From positions 1-18,562 of the forward strand of contig DIVM01000078.1 in assembly GCA_002435835.1 (NCBI GenBank): a DNA stretch of 18,562 nucleotides, given 5' to 3'. Origin of the DNA: Firmicutes bacterium UBA6132. Lineage in GTDB: Bacteria; Bacillota_A; Clostridia; Tissierellales; Sedimentibacteraceae. The notes beneath the pieces were generated by a model, which saw nothing but the letters and a program-made list of their open reading frames with translations, ran no database searches and was not told the origin of the DNA. Both the position numbers and the translations under genes were made by a program. Shown here one piece after another: positions 7,881 to 15,698 of the stretch (positions are counted from its first letter, which is position 1; every line of letters begins with the position of its first letter).

Positions 7881-9008
7881 TTAAACATTAAAATATAATT
7901 CCAAATGTCTTCGTTGAAAATCAGCAATTGTCAACTTCATATTTATTAACTTATTTCTTGAGTTATTTCCATAATATTTTTTCATAGATATAGATTTATC
8001 AATTTTCCGAATCCACTTTTTATATTCATTATTTGGTCTTAATAAAAAGCCGTTTACACCATTTTCAACCAAATTTCTATAGTTTGTCTCCGGAGATATA
8101 ATCACCGGCAATTGACATGCTAATGCTTCAAGCAATGTAAATGATAATCCCTCACTTTTTGAGGGAAGAATAAATAAATCTGAGCTATTATAGATTTTAG
8201 GCATATCATTATGATTAACCTTTTCAATTACAAAGACCTGCTTTTTATTTTCATATTTTTTAATTTCTTCTCTTTGAGGACCATCTCCAACTATCACTAA
8301 TTTCCAATTTCTTGGAAAATACTGACTTGCAAGATGACATAAATATAAAGGATTCTTATTTTCAACAAGCCTTCCAGTAAATAATATTATTTTGGAATTC
8401 TTAACAATATTTAGCTTATTCGATAAAAATGAAGATTTTTTCTTTTTAAACAATTCAACATCAACTCCATTTGGAATTGTAATTACTTTATCTGAAATGA
8501 ACAGATATTTTTTTAAATACATATCACAAAAATCAGATACAGAAACTATCTTGTCACTTTTTAACAATAATATCTGTTCTATAATAATAAGAAATGGATA
8601 ATATAGTCTTCGAAGCAAATTATATTTAAAAAATCTTTGCAAATAACTATTGTGAACTGTTGTAATTATTTTAAACTTATTACGAAAAAATATTACTGGG
8701 AAATGAAAAATATCACTTCCATGAACTAAATCAAAATCTTCGACGTTATTTTTCAGATAAAAAAAACAAAACTTCCAAAATCCAAAAATGTTTTTGTTCT
8801 TAGAAAAAACAAATTCTATATTGCGTCCAGGCATTTTATTTTTTGATAATGTCATTTTTGATGCAGTAACAACAACCACCTGGTGGTTTTTTGCGCTTAA
8901 GTATTCTGCAATATTTTTTGTATATATGCCCGTACCGCCAACTACATCAGGAGGATAATCAATAGAGATCAAACAAATTTTTAACTTTTTTTTATTATTG
9001 CGGATCAT
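7881..9008 (-). CDS. GT4 glycosyltransferase
   Basis: A 375-residue GT-B fold enzyme of family 4. N-terminal domain: ICLISIDYPPDVVGGTGIYT (11-30), with the glycine-rich acceptor-side loop. C-terminal donor domain: IPNGVDVELF (178-187), FTGRLVENKNPLYL (210-223, R213 and K218 region), IVGDGPQREEI (239-249) and SEGLSFTLLEALACQLPVI (285-303), which carries the E-x7-E pair (E286, E294). This is a complete retaining glycosyltransferase that would act on the cytoplasmic membrane face. The exact sugar is not readable. It sits 27 bases after the other GT4 gene and 12 before the GT-C-like gene. The start region has a run of eight A encoding KKK. A hairpin-forming sequence (8149-8165) falls over the SEG motif and is probably coincidental. 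Confidence 0.9.
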   Translation of the reverse strand: MIRNNKKKLKICLISIDYPPDVVGGTGIYTKNIAEYLSAKNHQVVVVTASKMTLSKNKMPGRNIEFVFSKNKNIFGFWKFCFFYLKNNVEDFDLVHGSDIFHFPVIFFRNKFKIITTVHNSYLQRFFKYNLLRRLYYPFLIIIEQILLLKSDKIVSVSDFCDMYLKKYLFISDKVITIPNGVDVELFKKKKSSFLSNKLNIVKNSKIILFTGRLVENKNPLYLCHLASQYFPRNWKLVIVGDGPQREEIKKYENKKQVFVIEKVNHNDMPKIYNSSDLFILPSKSEGLSFTLLEALACQLPVIISPETNYRNLVENGVNGFLLRPNNEYKKWIRKIDKSISMKKYYGNNSRNKLINMKLTIADFQRRHLELYFNV

Positions 9009-9035
9009 TTAATAATGTGTATATTGTCTAATTAC

Positions 9036-10103
9036 TTATAGTTTTAAAAAGGTACTTTTATATTTTGAAGCAATTTTTTCCCAAGAAAAGTATTTTACAG
9101 TTTCTTGCCTAACAGTATCTTTTCTTAAATTAACATTGGATATTTTATCCAAAAATTTTTTAACGTTTTTTTCTTCAACAAGCCAACCCGTTTTGCCTGA
9201 TAAAACAGCATCTTTTATCCCCTCAATGTTTGATGCTACTGTTGGTAATCCGACACTACCCGCCTCAATTGATACTATACCAAAACCCTCCATATCTCCT
9301 TCAATGGAAATATTTGGCATAACAAATAAATCAGCAGAATTATATAGATTTTTTTTAAATTTGTCGGATATTTTTCCAAGCAGATATACCCTTGATCCCA
9401 AATTTAGTTTGCTAATCTTTCTAGAAATACTATCTTTTTCAGGTCCATCCCCCGCAATAAGATATACATATTTAATAGGTAAACTTGGCATAACATTTTG
9501 AATAAACCAACCATGTCCTTTTCTTTTAACTAATCTTCCAACGGTTAAAATGATTTTTTTATCATATAGAGGGGTAGAGAATTTTTTAGAAAGATATTTT
9601 AATATATTTTTTCTGACATTTTTTTGATTGCTAACGATAAATTCATTTGGATTAATTCCACAAGGAATAATTATGCATTTTTTTGAATTGATACCTCTAA
9701 CAACACATTCATTTTTTGTTGCCTTGCTAATACATACAACAAGGTCCATTTTTTTAACAAAAAAGGGGATAACTTTCTGATAAATTCTATTTTTGAACGT
9801 AATATCTAATCCATAAACATTAATTGAGGTATTAACCCTACAGATCAGCTTAATAATATATCCTACCGGAGAAAGAAAGCTATCTCCAATATGTAAATGA
9901 GTAATTTTACGTTTCTTTATCAAAAAAATTGCCCTAAAAAATGAAAAGAAAATAAAAAAAGGAATAAATTTCTTTCCATGGGTATTGGCAATAAGAAATG
10001 AGTTTTTATTAAAAGATTTAAAATTACTAAATAAATTATAGTTAAATATTTCCATACCTCCAACAGATGGAGGATATGATCGAGTTAGAAAAAGAATTTT
10101 CAT
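9036..10103 (-). CDS. GT4 glycosyltransferase, PimB/WbaZ-like
   Basis: A 355-residue GT-B family 4 enzyme of usual length. Motifs: FLTRSYPPSVGGMEIFNYNL (5-24), VCISKATKNECV (123-134), IIIPCGINPNEF (144-155), LTVGRLVKRKGHGWFI (186-201), IAGDGPEKDSI (216-226), and EGDMEGFGIVSIEAGSVGLP (268-287) with the E-x7-E pair (E272, E280). The GGMEIFNY N-terminus and the IEGDMEGFGIV block resemble PimB-like mannosyltransferases, which use GDP-mannose and lipid acceptors, but that is only a family resemblance. It shares general architecture with the neighbouring GT4 but is not a close copy. Gap upstream to the GT2 is 58 bases, the largest inside this run; no convincing promoter or ribosome binding site was found there. 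Confidence 0.9.
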   Translation of the reverse strand: MKILFLTRSYPPSVGGMEIFNYNLFSNFKSFNKNSFLIANTHGKKFIPFFIFFSFFRAIFLIKKRKITHLHIGDSFLSPVGYIIKLICRVNTSINVYGLDITFKNRIYQKVIPFFVKKMDLVVCISKATKNECVVRGINSKKCIIIPCGINPNEFIVSNQKNVRKNILKYLSKKFSTPLYDKKIILTVGRLVKRKGHGWFIQNVMPSLPIKYVYLIAGDGPEKDSISRKISKLNLGSRVYLLGKISDKFKKNLYNSADLFVMPNISIEGDMEGFGIVSIEAGSVGLPTVASNIEGIKDAVLSGKTGWLVEEKNVKKFLDKISNVNLRKDTVRQETVKYFSWEKIASKYKSTFLKL

Positions 10104-10161
10104 AAATATTCAGAAAAATGCGTAATCTAAATAGAGTATATTAAAATAACTAAATATAATT

Positions 10162-11100
10162 CTAGTTATAAGATTTAATTTTTTCTTTATAAATAAAATC
10201 TTCGATTAGTTTTCGATTGTCGGCTATAAGATCTGCAACTAAGCCAATCAAAAAAATTTGAAATCCTATAATAAGTAAAATTGCAGATAAAATTAAAGAT
10301 TGAACATTTCCTGAAGCGTTATATTTAAAAAAGAAATACAAAAATCTAAACCCTATCAATACTCCAGGAGTTATTAACAAAAGAGACATGAGCGAAAAAG
10401 TCTTTAATGGTTCATACATAGCAAATACTCTAATAATAGTAGTTCCTGATTTTTTAACGTGTTGCCAAATGTTTTTAAACAATCTGGATTCCCTGGTTTT
10501 TGGATTAGTCTTAATATTTATGTGAGCTATAGAAATTTTCTTTTTACTTGCCTGAATTATTGTTTCGATAACATATGAAAACTCTGTAACGACATTTATT
10601 TGCATAGCAGCATCTTTTGAATATGCTCTATAGCCGCTAACTGCATCTGGTATTTTTGTCCCTGAGGCCAATCTCACAACCCAACTTCCCCAACTCTGTA
10701 ATAATTTTTTCAAAAAAGAAAAATGTTTTATTTGACTTGTTTGCCGATTGGCAACAACTATTTCGGCCTCTCTACTAAGTATTGGTCTAATTAATTTGGG
10801 AATATCTTTTTGAGGATATTGATTGTCACCATCAGTATTGACAATAATATCCGCGCCTCTTTTTAATGACTCTTCCAGACCACTTACAAATGCTCTTGCC
10901 AATCCTTTGTTGCCATTATGTTTTACAATATAATTTACACCTAATTTTTTAGCGACTTCAGCAGTTTTATCGGTGCATCCATCATCAACAATGAGGGTTT
11001 CAATCTTATCTATGCCTTTAATTTTTTTTGGAATGGAGTTTAAAACCAATGGAAGCGTCTTTTCTTCGTTATAACAAGGAATCATTACTATCAGTTTCAT
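10162..11100 (-). CDS. DPM1/GtrB-like polyprenyl-phosphate glycosyltransferase, copy 2
   Basis: A 312-residue family 2 enzyme with a GT-A domain and two C-terminal membrane segments (about 234-258 and 268-292). Motifs: VMIPCYNEEKTLPLVL (5-20), TLIVDDGCTDKT (35-46), NKGLARAF (64-71), IIVNTDGDNQYP (85-96, D90 and D92 as DxD) and AVSGYRAYSKDAA (153-165). Relatives make polyprenyl-phosphate hexoses (dolichyl-phosphate mannose synthase, GtrB, ArnC groups) as donors for GT-C enzymes. It lies 6 bases after a paralogue with the same layout (next entry); both share PCYNE, KGIDK, RGADII/MGADII and GYRAYS blocks. The pair may make different sugar phosphates, because the acceptor-side regions (about 118-150 and 170-220) differ strongly. 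Confidence 0.88.
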   Translation of the reverse strand: MKLIVMIPCYNEEKTLPLVLNSIPKKIKGIDKIETLIVDDGCTDKTAEVAKKLGVNYIVKHNGNKGLARAFVSGLEESLKRGADIIVNTDGDNQYPQKDIPKLIRPILSREAEIVVANRQTSQIKHFSFLKKLLQSWGSWVVRLASGTKIPDAVSGYRAYSKDAAMQINVVTEFSYVIETIIQASKKKISIAHINIKTNPKTRESRLFKNIWQHVKKSGTTIIRVFAMYEPLKTFSLMSLLLITPGVLIGFRFLYFFFKYNASGNVQSLILSAILLIIGFQIFLIGLVADLIADNRKLIEDFIYKEKIKSYN

Positions 11101-11106
11101 TCTTAT

Positions 11107-12066
11107 TTAGATAATATCTTGTTTTAAATAATAAATTATCTCTTCCTGATTCTTTCTAACTCTCTTAAACATATCAGCAATTAAGGAAAGTATAACTAAA
11201 AGAGATCCAAAGGTCAGAAAAAACACACCTAAAAACAACAGCATTCTTATCGGAGAAGTAGAATGATTAATTAGCCAATATATAAAAGAAAAAAGGGAGA
11301 ATAAAAAACCTAAGGAAAAAAGAGATAAACCGGGTATTCCGAAAAAAAGCAGAGGATTATAATCCCTAAATGCCATAAAAATTATTGCTATAGCCCTATA
11401 TCCATATTTAAACAAACTACCCGAAACTCTTGCTTTTCTTTTCTTAAAATACCTTACCTGAACAGGAACCTCTTGAATCTTCATACCTCTATCAACCAGG
11501 TTCATAAGCACCTCTTGAGTGTAAGTAAATCTGCCAAAAAGATTTAATCTTTGAGCAGCTTCTCTTGAATAAGCCCTATATCCACATGAAGAATCGGTGA
11601 ACTTTTGTCCAGTCAATAAATTTACCAACTTTACAAATCCTTTGTTACCCCAAACCTTTGCAGTAGGAATGTTGGTAGGGAAGTAGTCTTTATCTTTAAA
11701 TCTGGTTGCTGTAACCATATCGGCTTCACCCTTTTGTATTGGCTCGATCAATTTGGGTATATCATTGGAGTCAAACTGCCTATCTGCGTCAATGTTGACA
11801 ATAATGTCAGCTCCCATTTTTAAAGCTGTTTCAATTCCGGTCCTAAAAGCTATTCCTAGACCCTCATTTTTTTTATGAGACACAACTATGGCTCCGGCTT
11901 TTTGAGAAACAGAAATTGAATTGTCAGCCGAACCATCATTAATTACTAAAACAGTTAACTTATCTATCCCTTTAACTTTTTTAGGAATGCTTTTGATAAC
12001 TTTACCCACTGTCTTTGCTTCGTTGTAACAGGGGATCATTACAACCAAATTTTGTTTTTTATTCAT
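11107..12066 (-). CDS. DPM1/GtrB-like polyprenyl-phosphate glycosyltransferase, copy 1
   Basis: A 319-residue family 2 enzyme with an N-terminal GT-A domain and two C-terminal membrane segments (about 240-266 and 274-298). Motifs: VVMIPCYNEAKTVGKVI (8-24), VLVINDGSADNS (39-50), NEGLGIAFRTGI (67-78), IIVNIDADRQF (88-98, D93 and D95 as DxD), DSSCGYRAYSREAAQRL (158-174) and QEVPVQVRYFKKRKARVSGS (198-217). The last block, with the xxRxSGS ending, is typical of DPM1-like enzymes. Expected product is a polyprenyl-phosphate sugar at the cytoplasmic face. The start overlaps the dehydrogenase stop as ATGA, and AGGCAG directly before the ATG is a weak ribosome binding site. Copy 1 keeps the family consensus better than copy 2, so copy 2 may be the diverged duplicate (inference). 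Confidence 0.9.
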   Translation of the reverse strand: MNKKQNLVVMIPCYNEAKTVGKVIKSIPKKVKGIDKLTVLVINDGSADNSISVSQKAGAIVVSHKKNEGLGIAFRTGIETALKMGADIIVNIDADRQFDSNDIPKLIEPIQKGEADMVTATRFKDKDYFPTNIPTAKVWGNKGFVKLVNLLTGQKFTDSSCGYRAYSREAAQRLNLFGRFTYTQEVLMNLVDRGMKIQEVPVQVRYFKKRKARVSGSLFKYGYRAIAIIFMAFRDYNPLLFFGIPGLSLFSLGFLFSLFSFIYWLINHSTSPIRMLLFLGVFFLTFGSLLVILSLIADMFKRVRKNQEEIIYYLKQDII

Positions 12067-13346
12067 CTGCCTATTCCATAATATTTAATACCCATTTTTT
12101 CTATTTTTCCCTTATCCAAACAATTTCTACCGTCAACAATCACTTTTACTTTGCTTCCTTTTAAAACCAAATATATACCTTCAACAATTTCTTTATGGGC
12201 TGTACAAATAACAATTGCTTTTGCATCTTTGACTGTTGAAGCTAAATCTTTCTTAGCTCCATTGCCATTGATAAAAGGATCAAAAGAAACAACATCTGCT
12301 CCTAATTTTTGCAGCTCTGACCTGATTATTAAGGCTGGGCTTTCTCTCATGTCGCCAACATTAGGTTTATAACTCAAGCCGAGAATGGCAATTTTTGTGT
12401 CTTTAATTGATAAAGCAATTGTATTTAAACCAAGTATTAATTTATGAATAGTGTAAAGAGGCATTCCGTTATTTATTTCTCTGGCTAGTTTGAGGAATTT
12501 ATGGTTAAAACCACTTAATGAAGCTCTTTTAATAAGATAATAAGGATCAACACCAATACAATGACCGCCAACACCGCATCCGGGCCAATGGACCATAAAG
12601 CCAAATGGCTTATTTGAGGCCGCTTGAAGGGTTTCAACTAAATCTATACCCATAGAATCAAAAGATTGGGCAAGCTCATTTACATAAGCAATATTGATAT
12701 CTCTAAAAGTATTTTCAACTATTTTTGTTGACTCGGCCACTTTTAAACTTGATACTTCATGTACTTCTGCCTCATTTATAAACTCTCTGTAAAAATCCGC
12801 AATTTCTTTATTTTTATTTTTATCCATCGAACCAATGTTTCTATTAATATTATGGATACTCCATTTATTTTCGCCTGGCCAAATTCTTTCGGGACAATGA
12901 GCAATATTAAAATCCTTTCCTGCCTTAAGCCCTGATTCTTTTTCCAAAATCGGTAGAACTATCTCCTCACAGGTGCCGGGATTAACGGTTGATTCTAAAA
13001 CAAAATGACATCCTTTTTTTAGGTATTTTGCCACAGTCTTAGAGGCAGACATTACAGGACCATAGTCTGGAGTATAGTCGTCTAAAACCGGAGTCGGGAC
13101 ACAAACAATGAAAATATCAGAATTATTTAGAATATTTTCATCACTAGATACATCAATATTATTAGATGAAATCACTTTTTCGACTTCACTATCAACAATT
13201 GGAGATTTGCCGGACTTGATTATTTTGATCTTTTCTTGGTTTATATCAAAACCTACAACCTTATGCTTGCCTGTCAGATGAACAGCAGCCAAAGTCGGCA
13301 AACCAGTATAACCTAAACCAATGATCGCAACCTTATTCATTTTCAT
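12063..13346 (-). CDS. UDP-N-acetylhexosamine/hexose 6-dehydrogenase family
   Basis: A 427-residue NAD-dependent nucleotide-sugar dehydrogenase that oxidises C6 of a UDP-sugar to a uronic acid. Domains: N-terminal Rossmann with GLGYTG (10-15) and D34, FIVCVPTP (79-86), ESTVNPGT (118-125), PERIWPGENKWSIHNINR (152-169), KIVENTFRDINIAYVNELAQ (208-227, K208 and N212), catalytic GCGVGGHCIGVDPYYL (256-271, C263), and a C-terminal domain with LGLSYKPNVGDMRESPA (322-338). GHCIGVDPYYL and the spacing fit the UDP-ManNAc/UDP-GlcNAc dehydrogenase branch (WecC, WbpA, Cap5O) better than UDP-glucose dehydrogenase, but substrate is uncertain. It is first of the six-gene minus-strand run, so its uronic acid is probably used by the genes after it. 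Start: ATG 13346 with GGAA upstream at 13353-13350; a second ATG two codons later is possible. It ends on TGA. Confidence 0.93.
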   Translation of the reverse strand: MKMNKVAIIGLGYTGLPTLAAVHLTGKHKVVGFDINQEKIKIIKSGKSPIVDSEVEKVISSNNIDVSSDENILNNSDIFIVCVPTPVLDDYTPDYGPVMSASKTVAKYLKKGCHFVLESTVNPGTCEEIVLPILEKESGLKAGKDFNIAHCPERIWPGENKWSIHNINRNIGSMDKNKNKEIADFYREFINEAEVHEVSSLKVAESTKIVENTFRDINIAYVNELAQSFDSMGIDLVETLQAASNKPFGFMVHWPGCGVGGHCIGVDPYYLIKRASLSGFNHKFLKLAREINNGMPLYTIHKLILGLNTIALSIKDTKIAILGLSYKPNVGDMRESPALIIRSELQKLGADVVSFDPFINGNGAKKDLASTVKDAKAIVICTAHKEIVEGIYLVLKGSKVKVIVDGRNCLDKGKIEKMGIKYYGIGR

Positions 13347-13359
13347 TTATTCCATAAAT

Positions 13360-13368
13360 AATATAACA
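13360..13368 (-). promoter_or_regulatory. Extended -10 promoter for the six-gene minus-strand run
   Basis: The minus strand reads TGTTATATT, an extended -10 (TGn plus TATATT, five of six). It ends 13 bases before the ATG at 13346, giving a leader of roughly 6-7 bases that holds GGAA. No -35 is seen at 17 bases. On the other strand TATAAC (13362-13367) in the same spot could serve the rightward flippase gene, with a leader of about 13 bases. Confidence 0.45.
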
Positions 13369-13387
13369 TAAAAGCAGAAAAAAAGAG

Positions 13388-14686
13388 ATGAAAAAGAAAC
13401 AAGTTTGGTTCTCTGCATTCGCTTCATCCATGGATTGGAAGTCCAAGGCATTTTCGAATGCTCGGAATAAATTAATTATAAATTCTATTTACCTATCCGG
13501 CTCACAATTGATCGCTAGGGGAGTGGGATTTTTGTTTTTTGTTTTTTTAGCAAGATCGCTAAGTGTAGAAAACTTTGGGATTTTATCTTGGGTACTTGGA
13601 TTTGTATATAACTTCTTTCCTTTAGCAGATTTTGGTTTGGAAAGAATGGTTTTAAAGTATCTGCCAAGAAATCCAAGCGAAAAGCAAGTATATTTATCAC
13701 GCCTACTGCCTTTAAGATTGATTTTAGCTATATCGGCTGTATTTATTGCCGTAATCGCTGGTTTTGCGATTGGAGTTGAAAAAAGCAAGCTGTTTTACAT
13801 CTTTGTTTTCGGACTATCTCTTTTGCCATACAACCTCTTTATGATTGTTGCCTCGGTCCAAAATGCACTCGAAAAGATGAAAACTTTTGCTCTAGTCAAT
13901 TTAACTAACTCTATTCTTTCAGCTGTTTTTGGAATAATATTTATTCTTTTAGGCTTTCCAATTTTATACGTGTTTATTGGTTATATTTTATCTTCTCTAG
14001 TTGTATGGATTGGTTTATGGTTTTTTATTAAGAAAATAGATTTAAAAATTGAGTTTGTAGTTGATTTAAATTTTTGGAAAAAACTTATTAAAGAAGCTTG
14101 GGTTTTTGCCCTTATATTTTTTACGGCTGTATTTTATATAAGAATTTCTCTAATTCTGGTTGGTCAGTTGCTCGGAGATTATTGGGCAGGAATTTACGGA
14201 GCAGCTTCAAAATTTGTCGAAGCTGGAATTTTGATTCCCCAAAGCATTGCCATAGCCCTATTTCCATTATCGTCAAGGCTAATAATTAAAAACAAAGAAT
14301 TATTGAAAGGTTATTATTTAAAAACCATTGCTATCTTATTTATAATGTCTATTCCTTTTGCTTTTACTATGTATTTTGGATCCCAATACATAATGCCCTT
14401 AATCTACGGAATAGAATACATGCCTTCAGTTCCTGTATTTTCTTTGATGGGAATACTAATGATGTTTTATTTTGTTAACGCTCTTCCAGGTAATATTATT
14501 CAAAATTCGGATAAATTTATTAAATTCCTTCCCTTCGCCATATTAAATTTTCTCGTTGCCTTAATAGCCGGATTAATAATTATCCCTAGAGCCGGAGTAA
14601 TAGGAGGAGTCTGGGCAATGATAATTGGGGAAGCTTTTGGTTTAATAATTAATAATATTTTTGTCTTTAAGATATTAAAAGCATGA
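13388..14686 (+). CDS. Second MOP-family polysaccharide flippase
   Basis: A 432-residue polytopic membrane protein of the MOP superfamily (polysaccharide biosynthesis/Wzx-like), normal length, about 12 membrane segments. Blocks: INSIYLSGSQLIARGVGFLF (31-50), VFLARSLSVENFGILSWVLG (52-71), FPLADFGLERMVLKYLPR (77-94), AGIYGAASKFVEAGILIPQS (267-286) and LFPLSSRL (291-298). It differs from the left-hand wzx throughout and has many more polar N-terminal residues, so the two are not recent duplicates. Known role of the family: exporting lipid-linked oligosaccharides. It overlaps the next GT2 by 4 bases (ATGA), so the substrate probably includes the sugar that enzyme adds. Start: ATG 13388 is used, but an internal ATG at 13430 is possible since residues 1-14 are not family-conserved. 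It ends on TGA. Confidence 0.88.
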   Translation: MKKKQVWFSAFASSMDWKSKAFSNARNKLIINSIYLSGSQLIARGVGFLFFVFLARSLSVENFGILSWVLGFVYNFFPLADFGLERMVLKYLPRNPSEKQVYLSRLLPLRLILAISAVFIAVIAGFAIGVEKSKLFYIFVFGLSLLPYNLFMIVASVQNALEKMKTFALVNLTNSILSAVFGIIFILLGFPILYVFIGYILSSLVVWIGLWFFIKKIDLKIEFVVDLNFWKKLIKEAWVFALIFFTAVFYIRISLILVGQLLGDYWAGIYGAASKFVEAGILIPQSIAIALFPLSSRLIIKNKELLKGYYLKTIAILFIMSIPFAFTMYFGSQYIMPLIYGIEYMPSVPVFSLMGILMMFYFVNALPGNIIQNSDKFIKFLPFAILNFLVALIAGLIIIPRAGVIGGVWAMIIGEAFGLIINNIFVFKILKA

Positions 14687-15609
14687 AAGAATATGACCTT
14701 TCGATTATCATCCTCAACTGGAACACAAAGGAAATAACTAAAAATTGTCTTGAATCTCTCAGTAAAGCCCGAATTAAAGATGCTGAAGTTATCTTGGTTG
14801 ATAATGCTTCTCAAGATAATTCCTTGAAAACTTTTTACAGCCTAAAGAATAAACACCCTGAACTTAATCTGAAAATTATAGAAAACAAAAAAAATTATGG
14901 ATTTGCCAAAGGTAATAATATTGGAGCTGAAAAAGCAAAAGGCAAATATCTACTCCTACTTAACTCCGACACAATTGTTGAAAAAGGATCAATAGAAATT
15001 CTTCTTGATTATCTAAAAACCAATAAAGACGTTATTGCAGTTTCTCCAATGCTAATGAACTCAGATGGCTCAAAGCAAATTGAATATTATTTTAAATTTC
15101 CCAACTTATTTTTTGCTTCTTATCATAATATTGTTCTTAGGCCATTGATGACTAAAACATTTCTAAAAAGCTTAATCATTTCTCAGCCAAAAGACACTCC
15201 CTTTGAGGTAGATCAGCTTCCTGGAGCAGCAATCTTGACAACCAAAACTACATATGAAGCAACCAACGGTCTGGATGAAGACTATAAATTTCTGTTTGAA
15301 GATGTTGACTGGTGTTTAAAAGTCAAAAAGAAAAACCTTGGCAAACTAATAGTGATCCCATCGTCAAAAATTATTCATCTGGGAGGCGCCAGCTGGAAAA
15401 AATGGAGAGAGAACGATTCTTATGCTTTTTACAAGCAATATTTTTCTTCGTTTTTCACCTTTGTCAGAAAACATCAAAGTTCAATAACTTTGCTATATAA
15501 AATATTACTAACATATTCATTTGCTGATAATATTTTTATTCATCTAATCAAGGGGAAAACAAAAAAAGCAAAAGTCCAATTAAAACTCATTTTTTTCATT
15601 TGGAAATAA
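14683..15609 (+). CDS. WbbL-like GT2 glycosyltransferase (rhamnosyltransferase type)
   Basis: A 308-residue family 2 GT-A enzyme of the COG1216 group. Motifs: LSIIILNWNTKEITKNCLES (6-25), VILVDNASQDNS (36-47), ENKKNYGFAKGNNIGAEKAK (67-86), YLLLLNSDTIVEKG (89-102, NSD as DxD equivalent), QLPGAAILTTKTTYEATNGL (178-197), YKFLFEDVDWCLKVKKK (201-217) with the catalytic acidic pair, and IIHLGGAS (230-237, H232). The NYGFAKGNN, LNSD and FEDVDW set is that of dTDP-rhamnosyl transferases such as WbbL, which work on polyprenyl-diphosphate acceptors; rhamnose as donor sugar is a family-level inference only, and no rml genes are in the window. It is translationally coupled to the flippase by ATGA overlap and ends before the only sizeable convergent gap. 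Confidence 0.88.
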   Translation: MKEYDLSIIILNWNTKEITKNCLESLSKARIKDAEVILVDNASQDNSLKTFYSLKNKHPELNLKIIENKKNYGFAKGNNIGAEKAKGKYLLLLNSDTIVEKGSIEILLDYLKTNKDVIAVSPMLMNSDGSKQIEYYFKFPNLFFASYHNIVLRPLMTKTFLKSLIISQPKDTPFEVDQLPGAAILTTKTTYEATNGLDEDYKFLFEDVDWCLKVKKKNLGKLIVIPSSKIIHLGGASWKKWRENDSYAFYKQYFSSFFTFVRKHQSSITLLYKILLTYSFADNIFIHLIKGKTKKAKVQLKLIFFIWK

Positions 15610-15610
15610 G

Positions 15611-15642
15611 AAATAGCAAAAAGATTCTTGGCAACGCTATTT
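15611..15642 (+). terminator. Weak candidate terminator between convergent genes
   Basis: A perfect 7-base inverted repeat, AAATAGC (15611-15617) and GCTATTT (15636-15642), with an 18-base loop, starts one base after the WbbL-like stop codon. It has only two G-C pairs and no T-run follows on the plus strand, so it is a weak candidate. The rest of the 89-base gap (15610-15698) holds no gene that I can support. Confidence 0.2.
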
Positions 15643-15698
15643 AAAAGATCTCATGTTGTCCGATTTCGAAGAGAATAAAATATTCGTAATCAGATTTT

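Noticed and set aside
8149..8165. Perfect hairpin CCCTCA-5-TGAGGG, terminator-like
   Set aside because: It lies inside the coding region of a GT4, encoding the conserved P-S-K-S-E-G stretch, and no T-run follows on either strand as needed for an intrinsic terminator.
9136..9501. Long open frame on the plus strand (121 codons)
   Set aside because: It lies antisense inside the GT4 gene at 9036-10103, which has complete family motifs; the product shows no recognisable domain.
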